Positions 1 through 11,441 of a stretch of DNA of 64,000 nt are shown one piece after another. Source of the stretch: Lunularia cruciata (lineage: Eukaryota; Streptophyta; Marchantiopsida; Lunulariales; Lunulariaceae). Under the pieces are notes generated by a model that had not been told where the DNA came from, searched no databases, and worked only from the letters and a program-made list of their open reading frames with translations. Positions within the stretch are counted from its first letter, which is position 1. Every line of letters starts with the position of its first letter. The position numbers were made by a program, and so were the translations under genes. The stretch spans positions 36,595,473 through 36,659,472 of the forward strand of contig OX419758.1 of the NCBI GenBank assembly GCA_948567375.1, read 5' to 3'.

Positions 1-3000
1 CTTGTTTTGTTTCCGTCTTAGAATACGTCTTTACCACAAAGATGTGAGCAAGGTTTGGATTGCAAATGAAATTTCGAGCTAAGGAGGAAAGGAGACAAAC
101 TCTCCAATTTTTCAAGTATTCACGTTTTATTCACAACATTTTCTCACAGTGCGACTAAAGTGGAGACTAGTTGAAGTCTTCTGTCTTCGTCGTCCCATGG
201 ACTGGACTATTTGTCCTCTCGATGATCAGAATTACAAGGATAAGCATGAGACTTTTACAGAAATAAAATATCATATGTTTTTCCAAAGTAACGCACCTCA
301 AAAGTAATTCACATTACCGATCAGCCATTTCGATGAAACGATATCTTCCTCAGACAACCTATAACAAGTATGGGAGAAGTCCCAAATCTTTCATTTCCTT
401 ATCATCCTGCAAGTGACCTTGTGAAAACTAGATCACAGTATATATAATGAAGAGGAGGTTCCCCATTCGTTCGCAACTGCACGGGCTTCGAGTACGATAG
501 ATGTGCTTTATCCAGATATTCTAAGAGCATTAAATAAGAGATGTCGACCATGCAACTTCTCAACTTGACTAACATTTCGTGTATTCAAGGAAACCTCTCT
601 CGAACAAGCATGAGAATCCTTGTCTTGAATATACTAGTTCAGCTCAAAAGTAACCGACATTTATCATTTCGAGAAATTCAATCTCCTTTGGGTTATCTTT
701 GAGTCTCATTTGGGTAATATATTAAAAATTTCCTCAGTACAAAAGTCCAAGTACTTTAATAAAAGAGCTTCACGTTGCTTGTGCAGCTGAGGAGTTTAGA
801 CCGGGCAGCTTTTTCAGTCCAATGGCGCCGTCTTCATCCTGTTGACACTTATCAGAAAATATCTATATCATGCAAAAGACTCTAGTACTGTCACTCCTAC
901 CGATCGAAGTACTACTACTACCACCACCAGCGTAGCTTGTGATGATACCTCATAGAACCCAATTTTCTACTTGTAGACAGAGCTGCCATGGAGACATTGA
1001 GTTCGTTATGAAAACCACCTGTCCAGCCCCTCATCCTATACGACATTACTTCAGGTTCCGCCAATGGTTTGAAGGAAAGCACCATTGGCAAAATTTTGCT
1101 GGCTGATAGCTAGACTCTCTGCTCTCTCACGAGCTTCTCTTGTTCACACAATGAGACTGTGAACGTAGTCCACAAGTGCAAGCTCACGAGCTCTTCATGA
1201 GCGAGTAGGAGTTGAGGACATGTGTATGATTAGAGAGCTATGTCGACTGGATTGCTTTGATGATTTGCAGTCTTGTCTTGTAGAAAGAAAAGTGAAGCAT
1301 CTTTGTTGAAAAAGTGAGGGGCGAGAAGGCAAATTTGTGACAACAACAGAAGGCTGTTCGAAATAAAAGCAAGGGAATATGAACCCATGCAAGTGGACTA
1401 CTGAAGCATTATGATTGTCCCTTTGTCCGGTTGTTCGGAGCTCACGAAAAGAACTGGAAAGACCAAAGTAGCTGCGATGCAGCATAATCATCGTCAGACT
1501 TCCTTCCCCATAAAAGCGAACGAACGGATTGCAAAATTAATCCAGAAGTACCGAATACTGATGCTGCTGCGTCTAGATCTCAGAGTTTCTATGAGATGAT
1601 GAACTTTAATTTTCTAATTATTTTCCTTTGCTCGACTTCAGTGCGACAAGTAACTCGCTGATGGAAGCCGAGATACTGTTTCTTGGCCTTGTTTGATTCA
1701 TCAAGACAAAGACACTAGACTCGGTTTACTTCTTAGATGACAATAAAGGAGTACAAGCTATGAGTTTAGACTACTAGATGTCATCAAGCGTATGTTTGTA
1801 AAAAAGATATTTGATTTGATTTGAATTTGAGTCATTAGTGTGTATCGTTGCTGTTTCTCAGCCTCAGCTTGAGATATGCTCAAATGCTCCAAAAACTGGT
1901 TGAGACTCTGGTACTGGTAGACTAAACCTTAAAGCTAGTTCGACCTTTTCTTGTAATTACGCGATCATTGAACTGTTCGGCCAGGTGTATGCAGATCAAA
2001 GCAAATTCCACTCTCAGCAAAAAACAAAACGAGAAAGAGAGCTACTCCCACAGACTTTAAAACCAAAGATTTGTCAGGGCAAATGCTGTGCATGTCAACT
2101 CGTCATAACATGAGTCCTCACTCACGATGACCCGAGTTTGTGCTGGGAGGAGGAGTGCGGTTGATGCGTGGAATCTGAGATAGATAGAAAGTCATTAGTG
2201 AGATCCATTGTAAAAATAATGAATATTTTCTGTATCGGGAACGACCACGACGTGGGAAGAGAACAAAGGTAAATGTTATAGATTCAACCGAAACAAACGA
2301 GACTCTCGTAGGAGCAGCCAGCAGCTATGATGGTTTGTAAAGGTGGTCCGTCATTGCATCGCGACAATGCCGCATCTTCATTAGACTACAACACTACGGT
2401 ACTACACTGGAGAGTCGAGTGGAAGGCCTTTCCACTAGAATCGAAACTTCGGGTTTTTACGACTGACAGAGCGGCTCATGTGGGGGTGAAAGTGTCCAGA
2501 AGAAGAGCAGTTCGAGCGTATATACGATGATAAACAAAAAGACAGCTATGGAATATTAGACTGAGATTATATTCTTTCCAAAGAGTGCCGGGCCCTTTGT
2601 TGGATCTCAACCTCTCCAGGAAACAGGTGCGTATACTCCACTAGTACTGGAAGCTGGTGAAGCAGCTTCCAAATTCCGTGGCTTTCTCTCCATTCGTTTA
2701 ACCCTATCATCTTCATGAATGCATCTATAATATAGTAGTATAACACATATAGTGCTAGTACAAGTGTGTTTTATTCATTGAATTGATGGCCAAGCAAACA
2801 GCTCATTAACCTACTTCTTTCTTTTGAGTTATTTTTTCTCCCAATCAATCTCATGATATGCGCCTAGCTACATGTAGAAGTAACATCAGAAAAGATTCAA
2901 CAATAATCTAGATCATCTCTTTAAAACACATGGATTGATGGTGGGTTGGAGAGAAAGAGCAAGAAAACAAGCAAGTAACCTACTCCTCTCTCTTGCTACA

Positions 3001-5550
3001 CAACTCCCAACGGAATATGGACGGCTTTACATGGCAAGTACTTGTCCATAAGAGGACAAACTTGTGATCTTCTTGTACCCAAGTCGAACAGGAAAAGTGA
3101 AATGACTTTGTAGTTTGTAGTTTGTCTATTGCAAGTATCTAACTTGAATTTGAGATCTACCCTTGTGATTTCGGCAAAATTCAATGAATATATCCTCCCA
3201 CCACTTCTCAGGATGCTATTATTTCTTTCGGTGGTCAAATCTGCATCGAGATTACGACCATTTTCTGAAGGTAGTGGACCTTCTACTCATAGGATAATTT
3301 ACTCCACACAAGATCCCAAAAAACGCACACGTACCGAATCTTCATTGTGAGCCTTTTGGAGGTAGCATCTGGAAAGACAGCAAAGATCCATTCCTTTTAT
3401 TCGCAGCAAATCACGAACTCACAACTAACATCCCACAAAGACCTTCCGTTTTTCCCCTCACGAGTCATCAAATCAAATGCTTGACTTGTGAGCAGTCATT
3501 TCGATCTACGGTACTGCTCATAATATCGATCGAGGATGTCCTAGGCTACGAAATATAAAATGGCTTTTTACCATAAGATTCCATAACCCAAGAGAGTGAA
3601 TTTGGCTGGCTATGGATGGAGGTCCACGCTGTGGAGGTTCTTTCTAATTGTCAGGAGTCATTCACAGCAGATTCGTTTGAATATTATTCATTCGATTCCT
3701 GGGGTACACCATGATCCAAAATGGACGTCGATTTCTGTCGTGTACTCAATTGGGGAAGAAAGACGTTGCATATCCAAATGATATCCTCGTAGAAACATAC
3801 GGCTGCAAGCAAGCTCCATTGAAAATTAAAATAATGCAACAGATGCTCGGAATTCGAAAAGCATGTGTAATTGGAACATTTCAGGATAAAAGCGAAACAT
3901 GTACTCTCAGATAGTCAAATTTACTCGACCGTCTTGGGAGAGAAGAGAAAATAGACTTTCTTAAGAAACATAATAATTATGAGTTCGTTCCGAGTTGAGG
4001 TTTTACGAATGGGCTAATGCTTTTCTCATCCGAAACCATTTGACAAGATGGACTCAAGCTTCAAAACTCGAGTGAAAGCACACGTTAGTAGTACCGAGAG
4101 AGTGTCGGAATCCAAGCATCTATGAGCAATTTCAAACGACCAAACAACCACGTATCTTGCACTTTGGGCAGGGAACACTCTCGGCCTCTCATCGGATTTC
4201 GCATAAGCTTTCAAAGTGAACTCAACCACTAGACTAGATCTCGAACCAAGGAGAACACACAGGACCACTACACTCTTATAACTGAGATCATTTTCAGCAA
4301 CTAAAAGAACCTCACAATGAAGTGAGTAGGTCCTAGCCTCTTATCAAATTCATGATCTAACACACTCGATCTTTATGAGCAGATCATAGAGATTGAGATC
4401 ATTGTCACAAAGAGTTCCACCACACAATGTGACGTGTCTTTTACCATTGAGAAAGCGAGCATGCCTAGCCTCTCATCGGATCACAAAAAAAAATTCAAAA
4501 GAAGCAATTCTGCACAACGCAAATAAATCTTCTCGAGATGACTTTAAATGACCAAAGTGACCCTTATTCCACTACTGCCATGTAATCCTCCACCGAGAGA
4601 TTCATCGGATGCCCCTTCACTCATCCAACAAAACGAGTAAGATGTCTGGATCTCCAAGTCAAATTGTTCTTGCTCTCATTAATGTAGTGATTCAGAAAGG
4701 TAAAGTGATACATGTATATGATTCTATGTATCACTGTAGTCGAGTCCAGTAGTACTGTAGTAGACATAGACAACTTACCTTCTCGACCAGGTCAAGCAGG
4801 GGACTGCACTGACTACTTTGACCTTGTTCCGTATCAAAGTCAGGGTCAGAAGTGCCGAGGATACAGGGAAAGAACAAGCTCTAGTATATGACAAGACTGA
4901 AAATCACTCTCACCAACGATGCCGAACAAGATGCTCTCCTCTCCTTCCCATTCTAGAAATGAACAACGTGTGCTCCTGGAGCTCTAACTTGCTTTTTCCT
5001 TTCCTTTCCTTTCAACCCTGTGCTCATTATTGTGGTGGACTTATGCTCTCTCTGCATCCCATCTCTGCGTTTGAGAATTGATTGAGGTGGATTTTCTGCT
5101 CAGATAATCTACCCACCTGATGGAAGTATGACCTGCATAGATTTGAAAGCGATTTGCAAATCAATTCCTAACAACGCATCTATTGTGTGACCAAATATGG
5201 ATAGCGTACTATCTCTGATCATCTATATCTGTCACACGGAAGATTATTCGCCCATATTTCTTTACGCACCAATTTCAAATCATCGAGTGCCTGCAAATCC
5301 TAGTGAGTTTACACATAATGTGGGTAGTTTCACCCCATGCATTCACCCCCTTCTTTTCTTCACTATTGCATCTTTTCATCTTTTCTCTTTACTGATTCCA
5401 GTCCACTGCTCGATTTCACAAACCATCACCATACAGAAATTACTTCGAAAACCTACTAATCCATCCTACTCTGTGTGATTCGATTTGGTTTGTATTATGG
5501 GGTCTTGTGGCTGCTGCATGTAACCAACCGGACATGGATGATTCCTAAAC
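1..5550. other. Intergenic DNA, no gene recognised
   Basis: No reading frame here exceeds about 100 codons with recognisable protein character, and I see no tRNA, rRNA or transposon coding motif on either strand. A phrase like CCTCTCATCGGAT recurs at about 4186 and 4466, suggesting faint old duplication. Composition is near-neutral plant intergenic DNA. It could hold untranslated exons or regulatory DNA of a gene beyond the left edge, but nothing in the sequence shows this. Confidence 0.5.
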
Positions 5551-5553
5551 TGA

Positions 5554-5583
5554 TCCAATCCAGTCCAATCCAATCCAATCCAT
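5554..5583. repeat. CCAAT pentanucleotide microsatellite
   Basis: The unit CCAAT is repeated about six times with one CCAGT variant. Embedded in non-coding DNA. Confidence 0.8.
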
Positions 5584-6345
5584 TCAAGCACTGTGTGCAT
5601 GTGCGGTCTAATTTGAGGACTAACTGAAGAGTAACTTGGGCTTTACTGTTGTCGTCTCCAGGACGAACTTTCTCCTTTTCTTCTTCTCCTCCTAGGTTTG
5701 TGGAATGTGATCGAAAACGAGTTGACTGTTTCAAGTAGAAGAAACGATCTGGGAGGGGATGAATATTACGAGATAGATTAGCTGTGTGTGTGGCATGGGC
5801 GGTGTGGTATGGACTATGTATGAAGGAGTCTAGGGAACAGGTTAGGATTATTCTTCAGTGGAACTTTAAAGGTGAGCCTTTGGCTGGCTCTGAGGAGAAT
5901 AACCACCTCCCATGACCTCGTAATATTACTTCACATTAACACGTTTTCTGTATGCAATACATGAGAGATCGGTAAGAGGTAAAATGATTCATCCTATGGT
6001 CCACTCCTTCCATGCTGATTGTGTCCTTTCTTTTTCTGTATGGAACCGGTAACTGTAAGAATTCACTGGATATGTCTATTTCCCAGATAAACTCCTTGGG
6101 AAAGATTCAAGGGAAGGCAATAGTTCATACTTTGGGGTGATTACATCAGGAAAAATGGCTAGATAGTAAGAAATTCCTGCCTTAGGAAATAACAGAAAAC
6201 GCAAAGTCGTAAAGAGGGGAGGAGAAAGTGGAACGCGGAAATAAGCAGACCTCCGAAAGGAAGGATGGGGTCCAATAAGGACCGTCGTCACGCGTAGATA
6301 CTGTCCCTAAGAAAGTAGTACCGTGTGGAGGAACGAACGGACTGT

Positions 6346-6368
6346 CTGTTCTGTTCTGTTCTGTTCTG
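6346..6368. repeat. TGTTC pentanucleotide microsatellite
   Basis: About four to five uninterrupted TGTTC units. It is followed at 6370-6400 by short palindromic GTAC-rich sequence (repeats of ACCGTAC and its complement). Confidence 0.8.
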
Positions 6369-6527
6369 CAACCGTACCGTACTACTACGGTACTTGTACG
6401 CAGACAAGATAGCAACTCAGAGGAGAGAGAAGCTTGACCGGGGTTAGTTAGTCAGTCAGGCAGGCAGGCAGGACAGAACAATAGTGGGGAAGAGGTGCCT
6501 TTTGTTGACCCTAGTGGTGGAGGGCTT

Positions 6528-6552
6528 TGTTGGTTGGTTGGTTGGTTGGTTG
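6528..6552. repeat. TTGG tetranucleotide microsatellite
   Basis: Six TTGG units in a row. Part of a cluster of simple repeats between 6.3 and 7.3 kb. Confidence 0.85.
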
Positions 6553-7261
6553 CCGCCATAGCCAGCCACGAGGTCTATCTCGAGCAATCCCTAAAGGAAA
6601 ACGACAGACAGAGTGGAGTAGCAACCAATGTAGATTCACATGTGGCTTCCCGCGCGCACATCGTCCATCTCCACTTTAGCGGCATGTCAGCAGCGTTGAC
6701 AGTAAGTGAGAGACGAAGAGCTCCAAATTTTCCTTTCTTTCTTCTCCTTTTCGTGGGATGCACAAGAGGCGGCGTCGCCTTTGACAGTAGATTGCAATCC
6801 CTAGAGTAGAATGGCCTAGAGTGCGCCAGAGATTTGTTTGTTTCGTTATTTACAGTTTACTTTTGAGCTGATCACATTTGTCCGGTTACGTACCGAGGTA
6901 GATCTTCCTTCCTGCTGCCGAAGAATCGGGTCGTCGGTAGTAAAGAAAAAAGGCAAGTTGAACGGAATGCAAGGAGTGAAAGGAAAGAGATTGCTAAGGG
7001 GAACTCGTGTGCCCGCGTATGGAAGGAAAGATGGAGGGATAAACGGGAAGAAGAGGGTTGAATGGCCAGGAGCGAGGGAAAGAAATGGCAGAGGGTACGG
7101 AACGCGTTCCACCAGTCCCGTCAGGCCAGAGAGACAATTTCTGGACATGTACAGAAGTGCGAGTTCAAACTTTATAGACGAAAGCAACGATTCATTAGAG
7201 AATCCGCGGACGACGAAAGTTCGGTTACAGAAGGTGCGACAGGCGAAGTTGACCCATGGTA

Positions 7262-7300
7262 GGACAGACAGACAGGCAGACAGACAGACAGACAGACAGT
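7262..7300. repeat. GACA tetranucleotide microsatellite
   Basis: About nine GACA units with one GGCA variant. A shorter GGCA/GTCA run lies at 6452-6473. Apparent open frames across this stretch on both strands come from the repeat and are not credible genes. Confidence 0.85.
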
Positions 7301-7889
7301 AAGGCAGACAGTGAGAGTTAGGAGTTTGATTACTATCATTCCTGATTATCAATGCCCTAAGCTCACTCTCACTCTCACAGCTGATTAATGCCAGTACACG
7401 ATTGTGCAGCAGCTTTACTTTCTTTTCTTGGTTGATAGTTGAGTTGAGAGTGAGAGCTCTCAACTTGTGTAGATTGCTGCAGCTGTTAACCGCTATCGCC
7501 GTCTTGGTTATCGTACTGCGAAGTCAATGCGCGCATTCAGAATTTCCCTACTATGGTAGCTCTGGAGTTCACTCTTAGCTTGCTTGAACTGGGGTTCAGG
7601 TTTCTTTGATCTACATTTGCCACCAAATTTCTGTGTTTAATCTGCCACCAACTACATAAGCAATGTTTAATATCATGAACTACCCATATTCTTCATAATT
7701 TAGTGGTATACTATCTGCAACGGTAAGAGGTCATCTGAGATTTGTATACATTAGTCTTTGTTAGCAAACCAGCTTTTGTACTGAGAATTCTTCTTCATTC
7801 TTCTCAATCGATTGTCAAAACATTTGTGTATGTGTATAGAAAAGACCAGATTCTGAAGATCACTGTGAATCCATCACAACCTACTTCAA

Positions 7890-8050
7890 CACCAATTCCC
7901 GGTGTGGATTTACCACGGAGACTGCAATACCACATCCTCGGTTACCATGCTTGAGTGAGTATTTTTGGAACACCACTTACGGGTGTGAATTTACCACATA
8001 AAACTCCAACACAACTTCCTCGGTCACCATTGTTGAGTGAGTATTTTCTG
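7890..8050. repeat. Diverged tandem duplication, unit about 81 bp
   Basis: Two adjacent copies, 7890-7970 and 7971-8050, share GGTGTG-ATTTACCAC, an AACACAACTTCCTCGGT-like middle and the end TTGAGTGAGTATTTT. They differ at roughly a quarter of positions. Immediately right, two further related blocks (about 8072-8108 and 8127-8163) share CACTCGAATCCTC / CACGCAAATCCTC followed by ATTAAA. On the minus strand parts read as acidic peptide, but frames are broken. This may be the relic of a duplicated exon or a decayed transposon; I cannot tell which. Confidence 0.6.
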
Positions 8051-9332
8051 TATCTATCAGTGACATCAATCTCAAGGTCACTCGAATCCTCGTCATTAAA
8101 CTTATTGTCAATATATTATTCAATGTCACGCAAATCCTCACTATTAAAATTAGTGTCCTCGTCTTCAGACTTCACTGATAGAGATGCTTCTAAATTCCAT
8201 ATTAGTCATATTTGTTGTATCGGGTGAAATCCGGTAACAAATGTCATCTTTCTTGTTCTCCCCTCAATCGTTCAATTTTAATCAATATATCCATGGTGGA
8301 AAATTCAGATCAAAATTAGTGCATAAAACCTTCTTTAAAACCTTGATTCTACTCGGACCCTAATCGAAACTATAAGATTAAGCAAAGCAGACCATATATT
8401 TTAGATCTTTATACACTAAACAATGAGAACAAACGAGATAATAGTCAATTAAGTTTCAGGAACTAAAAGATCAATTCAGGGATTTGATGTTAAAGATCTA
8501 GATGCGAGTCCAAATTCTCTCGTGGACCAAGATGTAGCAAAGATAGAGAATCGAAATTATAAATTTTCTGATGTATGAGGGAATGGTAAAGATTAGCGAT
8601 TTGTTTGAAGAGGGAATGGTGTTCATCTTATTCATTCTTAGCAGCGAGTAGACTGGGCAGTGCGGTAGTCGAAGAAGTGCTTTCACAACATCATTGCACT
8701 TGGTCGTAACTAGATAGGCGAGGAACGGAGAGAGCGATGTCGATTAAGTGCTGAGAGTGTGCGTTTGAGTGTCCTTTTCTTTCGGGTTGAACGAAACGTC
8801 TCCAGCGGACGGGGTAAGCAGCAGAAGCGGAAGCAGCAGCGTGACTGTAACAGCAAAACTTATGAAAACGGCTCATAGTATCATTATAATGTCCCGTACT
8901 ATAGTAGTTAACTACTGTTCATTCGCGACAAGCTCGGCAGCGGCTCTGGTGAGTACTTACTTCCAAGCGTATCCCGCACTGTTGGAGCCCATTAACTTCT
9001 CGACCTTCGTGCTTTTCCCTCTTCACCAAGGAATATGTCCACGTTTATTCCAGCACTGCGTCTACGTTACGGTCAGCCCCGGCCACCGGGAAGCAGTTTC
9101 AAAAGCCTGTTAGTAGAGGAGAGCATTAACTGTTTGTTCGCTTCGTTTCTTTCATTAACCAACAAGGTTTTCATTTGTAGAGCAGAATCGATCAACTTTT
9201 CACCCCCATGAGATGACGACGACCAAACTGTCGGCAACCCTAAACTGACCTTTAGCGCATGCTGTGAGCCCCCGACCGAGGCACTGTTTCGACTAAAGAG
9301 TAAATCTGAAATCTATTTGCACGTTGGTCGAC

Positions 9333-9358
9333 GTCCAGTCCAGTCCAGTCCAGTCCAG
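9333..9358. repeat. CCAGT pentanucleotide microsatellite
   Basis: Five tandem CCAGT units in non-coding DNA. The unit is one base different from the CCAAT repeat at 5554. Confidence 0.8.
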
Positions 9359-11441
9359 CGTGTCCGGAGCTTTTGTCAACTTCGCCATCACCAAAACGGA
9401 GATGCCCTATCCGAGGCCGAGCGCAAAGGGTGCAAAGGACCGGAGGCACAAAGAAATATATCCCCAAACCATGACACTTGACTGATGGGGACCGAACACG
9501 GAATCATGAGGCACAAGAAGCTTCTTCTCCTCCCACCAGCGTTTACTGTGCAAAGCAATACAACGTTTCTTCACTCGCTTTGAGAAGAATCAGCTCAGGA
9601 AATTGTCTAGCTCGTGCTTGGCTTTGATTCTCTTCTTCTTATAGCGAATGGACGAGTTTATAGACAGGACTCCATTCCACATGTCAACCGACCTCTAATT
9701 AAATTTGTTGCACGGAACAGAACGGCCGGGAACGGACAAGAGGCAAATCTGATGACTACAGTTGCGCTTTCGGTGGGTGCTTCCCCTTTTCTTTCCTACC
9801 TTTCCCTGCTCCTTCGCTCTGCCTTGTGGGGAGTTTCAACAATAACATTGACATATTTGCCACAAGGACCGCCAGCTGTGGCCTGAAAAGAGAGGACAGG
9901 GAAAGGATGCTTGGAGAAAGGAGAAGAACCAAGATGGTCTGGTCGTAACATTGTTCATTTCTCCTGTAAACGAACAACTAATTGCCCTGGAGCTCTGCAC
10001 CAAATGGGGTCGAGGATTGCGGAGTAGACCTCATTGGGTTGCATGTATGTATGACACTTAAACCTCGCTAATCTGTCTGGCTTTGCCTCTCACTGACTCA
10101 CCTAGAGAGGAAGAACAGCGGAGGGTGGATTTGCATGTCAACAGTGGGAGTACAACCACCACTCTGCTCGGAGGAACATTTCTTTCGTCGCGAGAATCTC
10201 AATCTGTAAGGGAGGTACTAAAATAAGGAAGGCATGAACACAACACAGCTGGCCAGCCAGCTCATAAAACTCACTGAGACCAAGTGGTGATGAAACGAGC
10301 GAGAACTAGCGACAATTCCCCGATCAGGGAGGCATAACAAACATGGTCACCCAACGCCAACACGAAGAAGGAAGTCAAACTCGTGTGGGTAACTCAACCC
10401 ACGATTGCATGGGAACTGCGGTAGAGATCCCCGTAATTAGACGAGAGACTAGTAACAACGGTACAATCGGTTCTAGATAGTGCTGCGAGGTAGAATGAAA
10501 ATTATTCACAAAGCTGATACAGCGCTTTACACGGCATGAAAATGGGCAGAGGAGACCCTATTGGTCGCTTTATACCCTGAAGAGAATCGTATCAACAACT
10601 GGTAGAAACTACGAAACGCACTGGGTTGCAATCTCAGACATAATCGAGCGCAGCAGGTACTGTTGTGGAAATTGAGAACAGAAACGAGAAGACGAGCAGT
10701 CAGTTCGATTCAAATTTAGCTCATTCAGATAGACTGATACATTCGTGGAATAAAATCGTGTTGAGAGCTCAAAGATGCGAATGAGTCACAATTTGAATGA
10801 AGTGAAGATCGAGACGAATAAATTAAATTGTGTGCGCACGTAAAAGTGCAGGGTATTACGATTATGAACAAAAAGGTGGGTGTGACATTTACATAGTACT
10901 GGGAAATGGCTGGGGCTGGGTAAGTTTCAATTTGCTCAGATAGCTTTGATATCCTTTCGACATTCTCCGCATGGACACAAGTTTATAGACACTTTTGAGT
11001 ATCAAAGAAAAACTCTCTTGGCAGTGGTGGAATTGGAGACATTGAATCCATGACCTCCGTCTCCTGTAAGAATGGAGTAGTGAGTTTCTGGAGCAACTGA
11101 ACGTTCTTCTACTGGCTGATTGGCTACGTATCTAGACTGAAGAATGACCAAAAGGGTGCTACCTAAACTAATCTGGGCAAAATGTGTTGCTTTGGGATGG
11201 TGAGGTCCTTTTACAGCAACCTTCCAGTCCTGCATCCTGATGAGATTGCTCGCTTGTTCCGTCGCCAAAAAACCCGAGGGTGACACTCCAAGTTGCAGTA
11301 ATCATCGATCATTTTTGGAGCTCCAGGTATGGTGTTGCGACGCAGAGCAGCGGCAGAGGATGAAGATACATGGAAGAAAATCCCGGTGTAACAAAATGGG
11401 ACTGAGGTCCAAACCGAAGCTGTCGCAAATCAATTTCACTG

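Larger units (their letters stand above)
7301..11441. other. Intergenic DNA downstream of the FAF gene
   Basis: No gene recognised. It includes the local duplications at 7890-8163 and a CCAGT microsatellite at 9333-9358. The part just below 11442 lies 3' of the FAF stop codon and probably includes its 3' untranslated region. I could not place a convincing polyadenylation signal there. Confidence 0.45.

Noticed and set aside
6838-7463. 154- and 205-codon open frames on opposite strands
   Set aside because: They overlap each other and the GACA microsatellite, and have no family motif; compositional artefacts.
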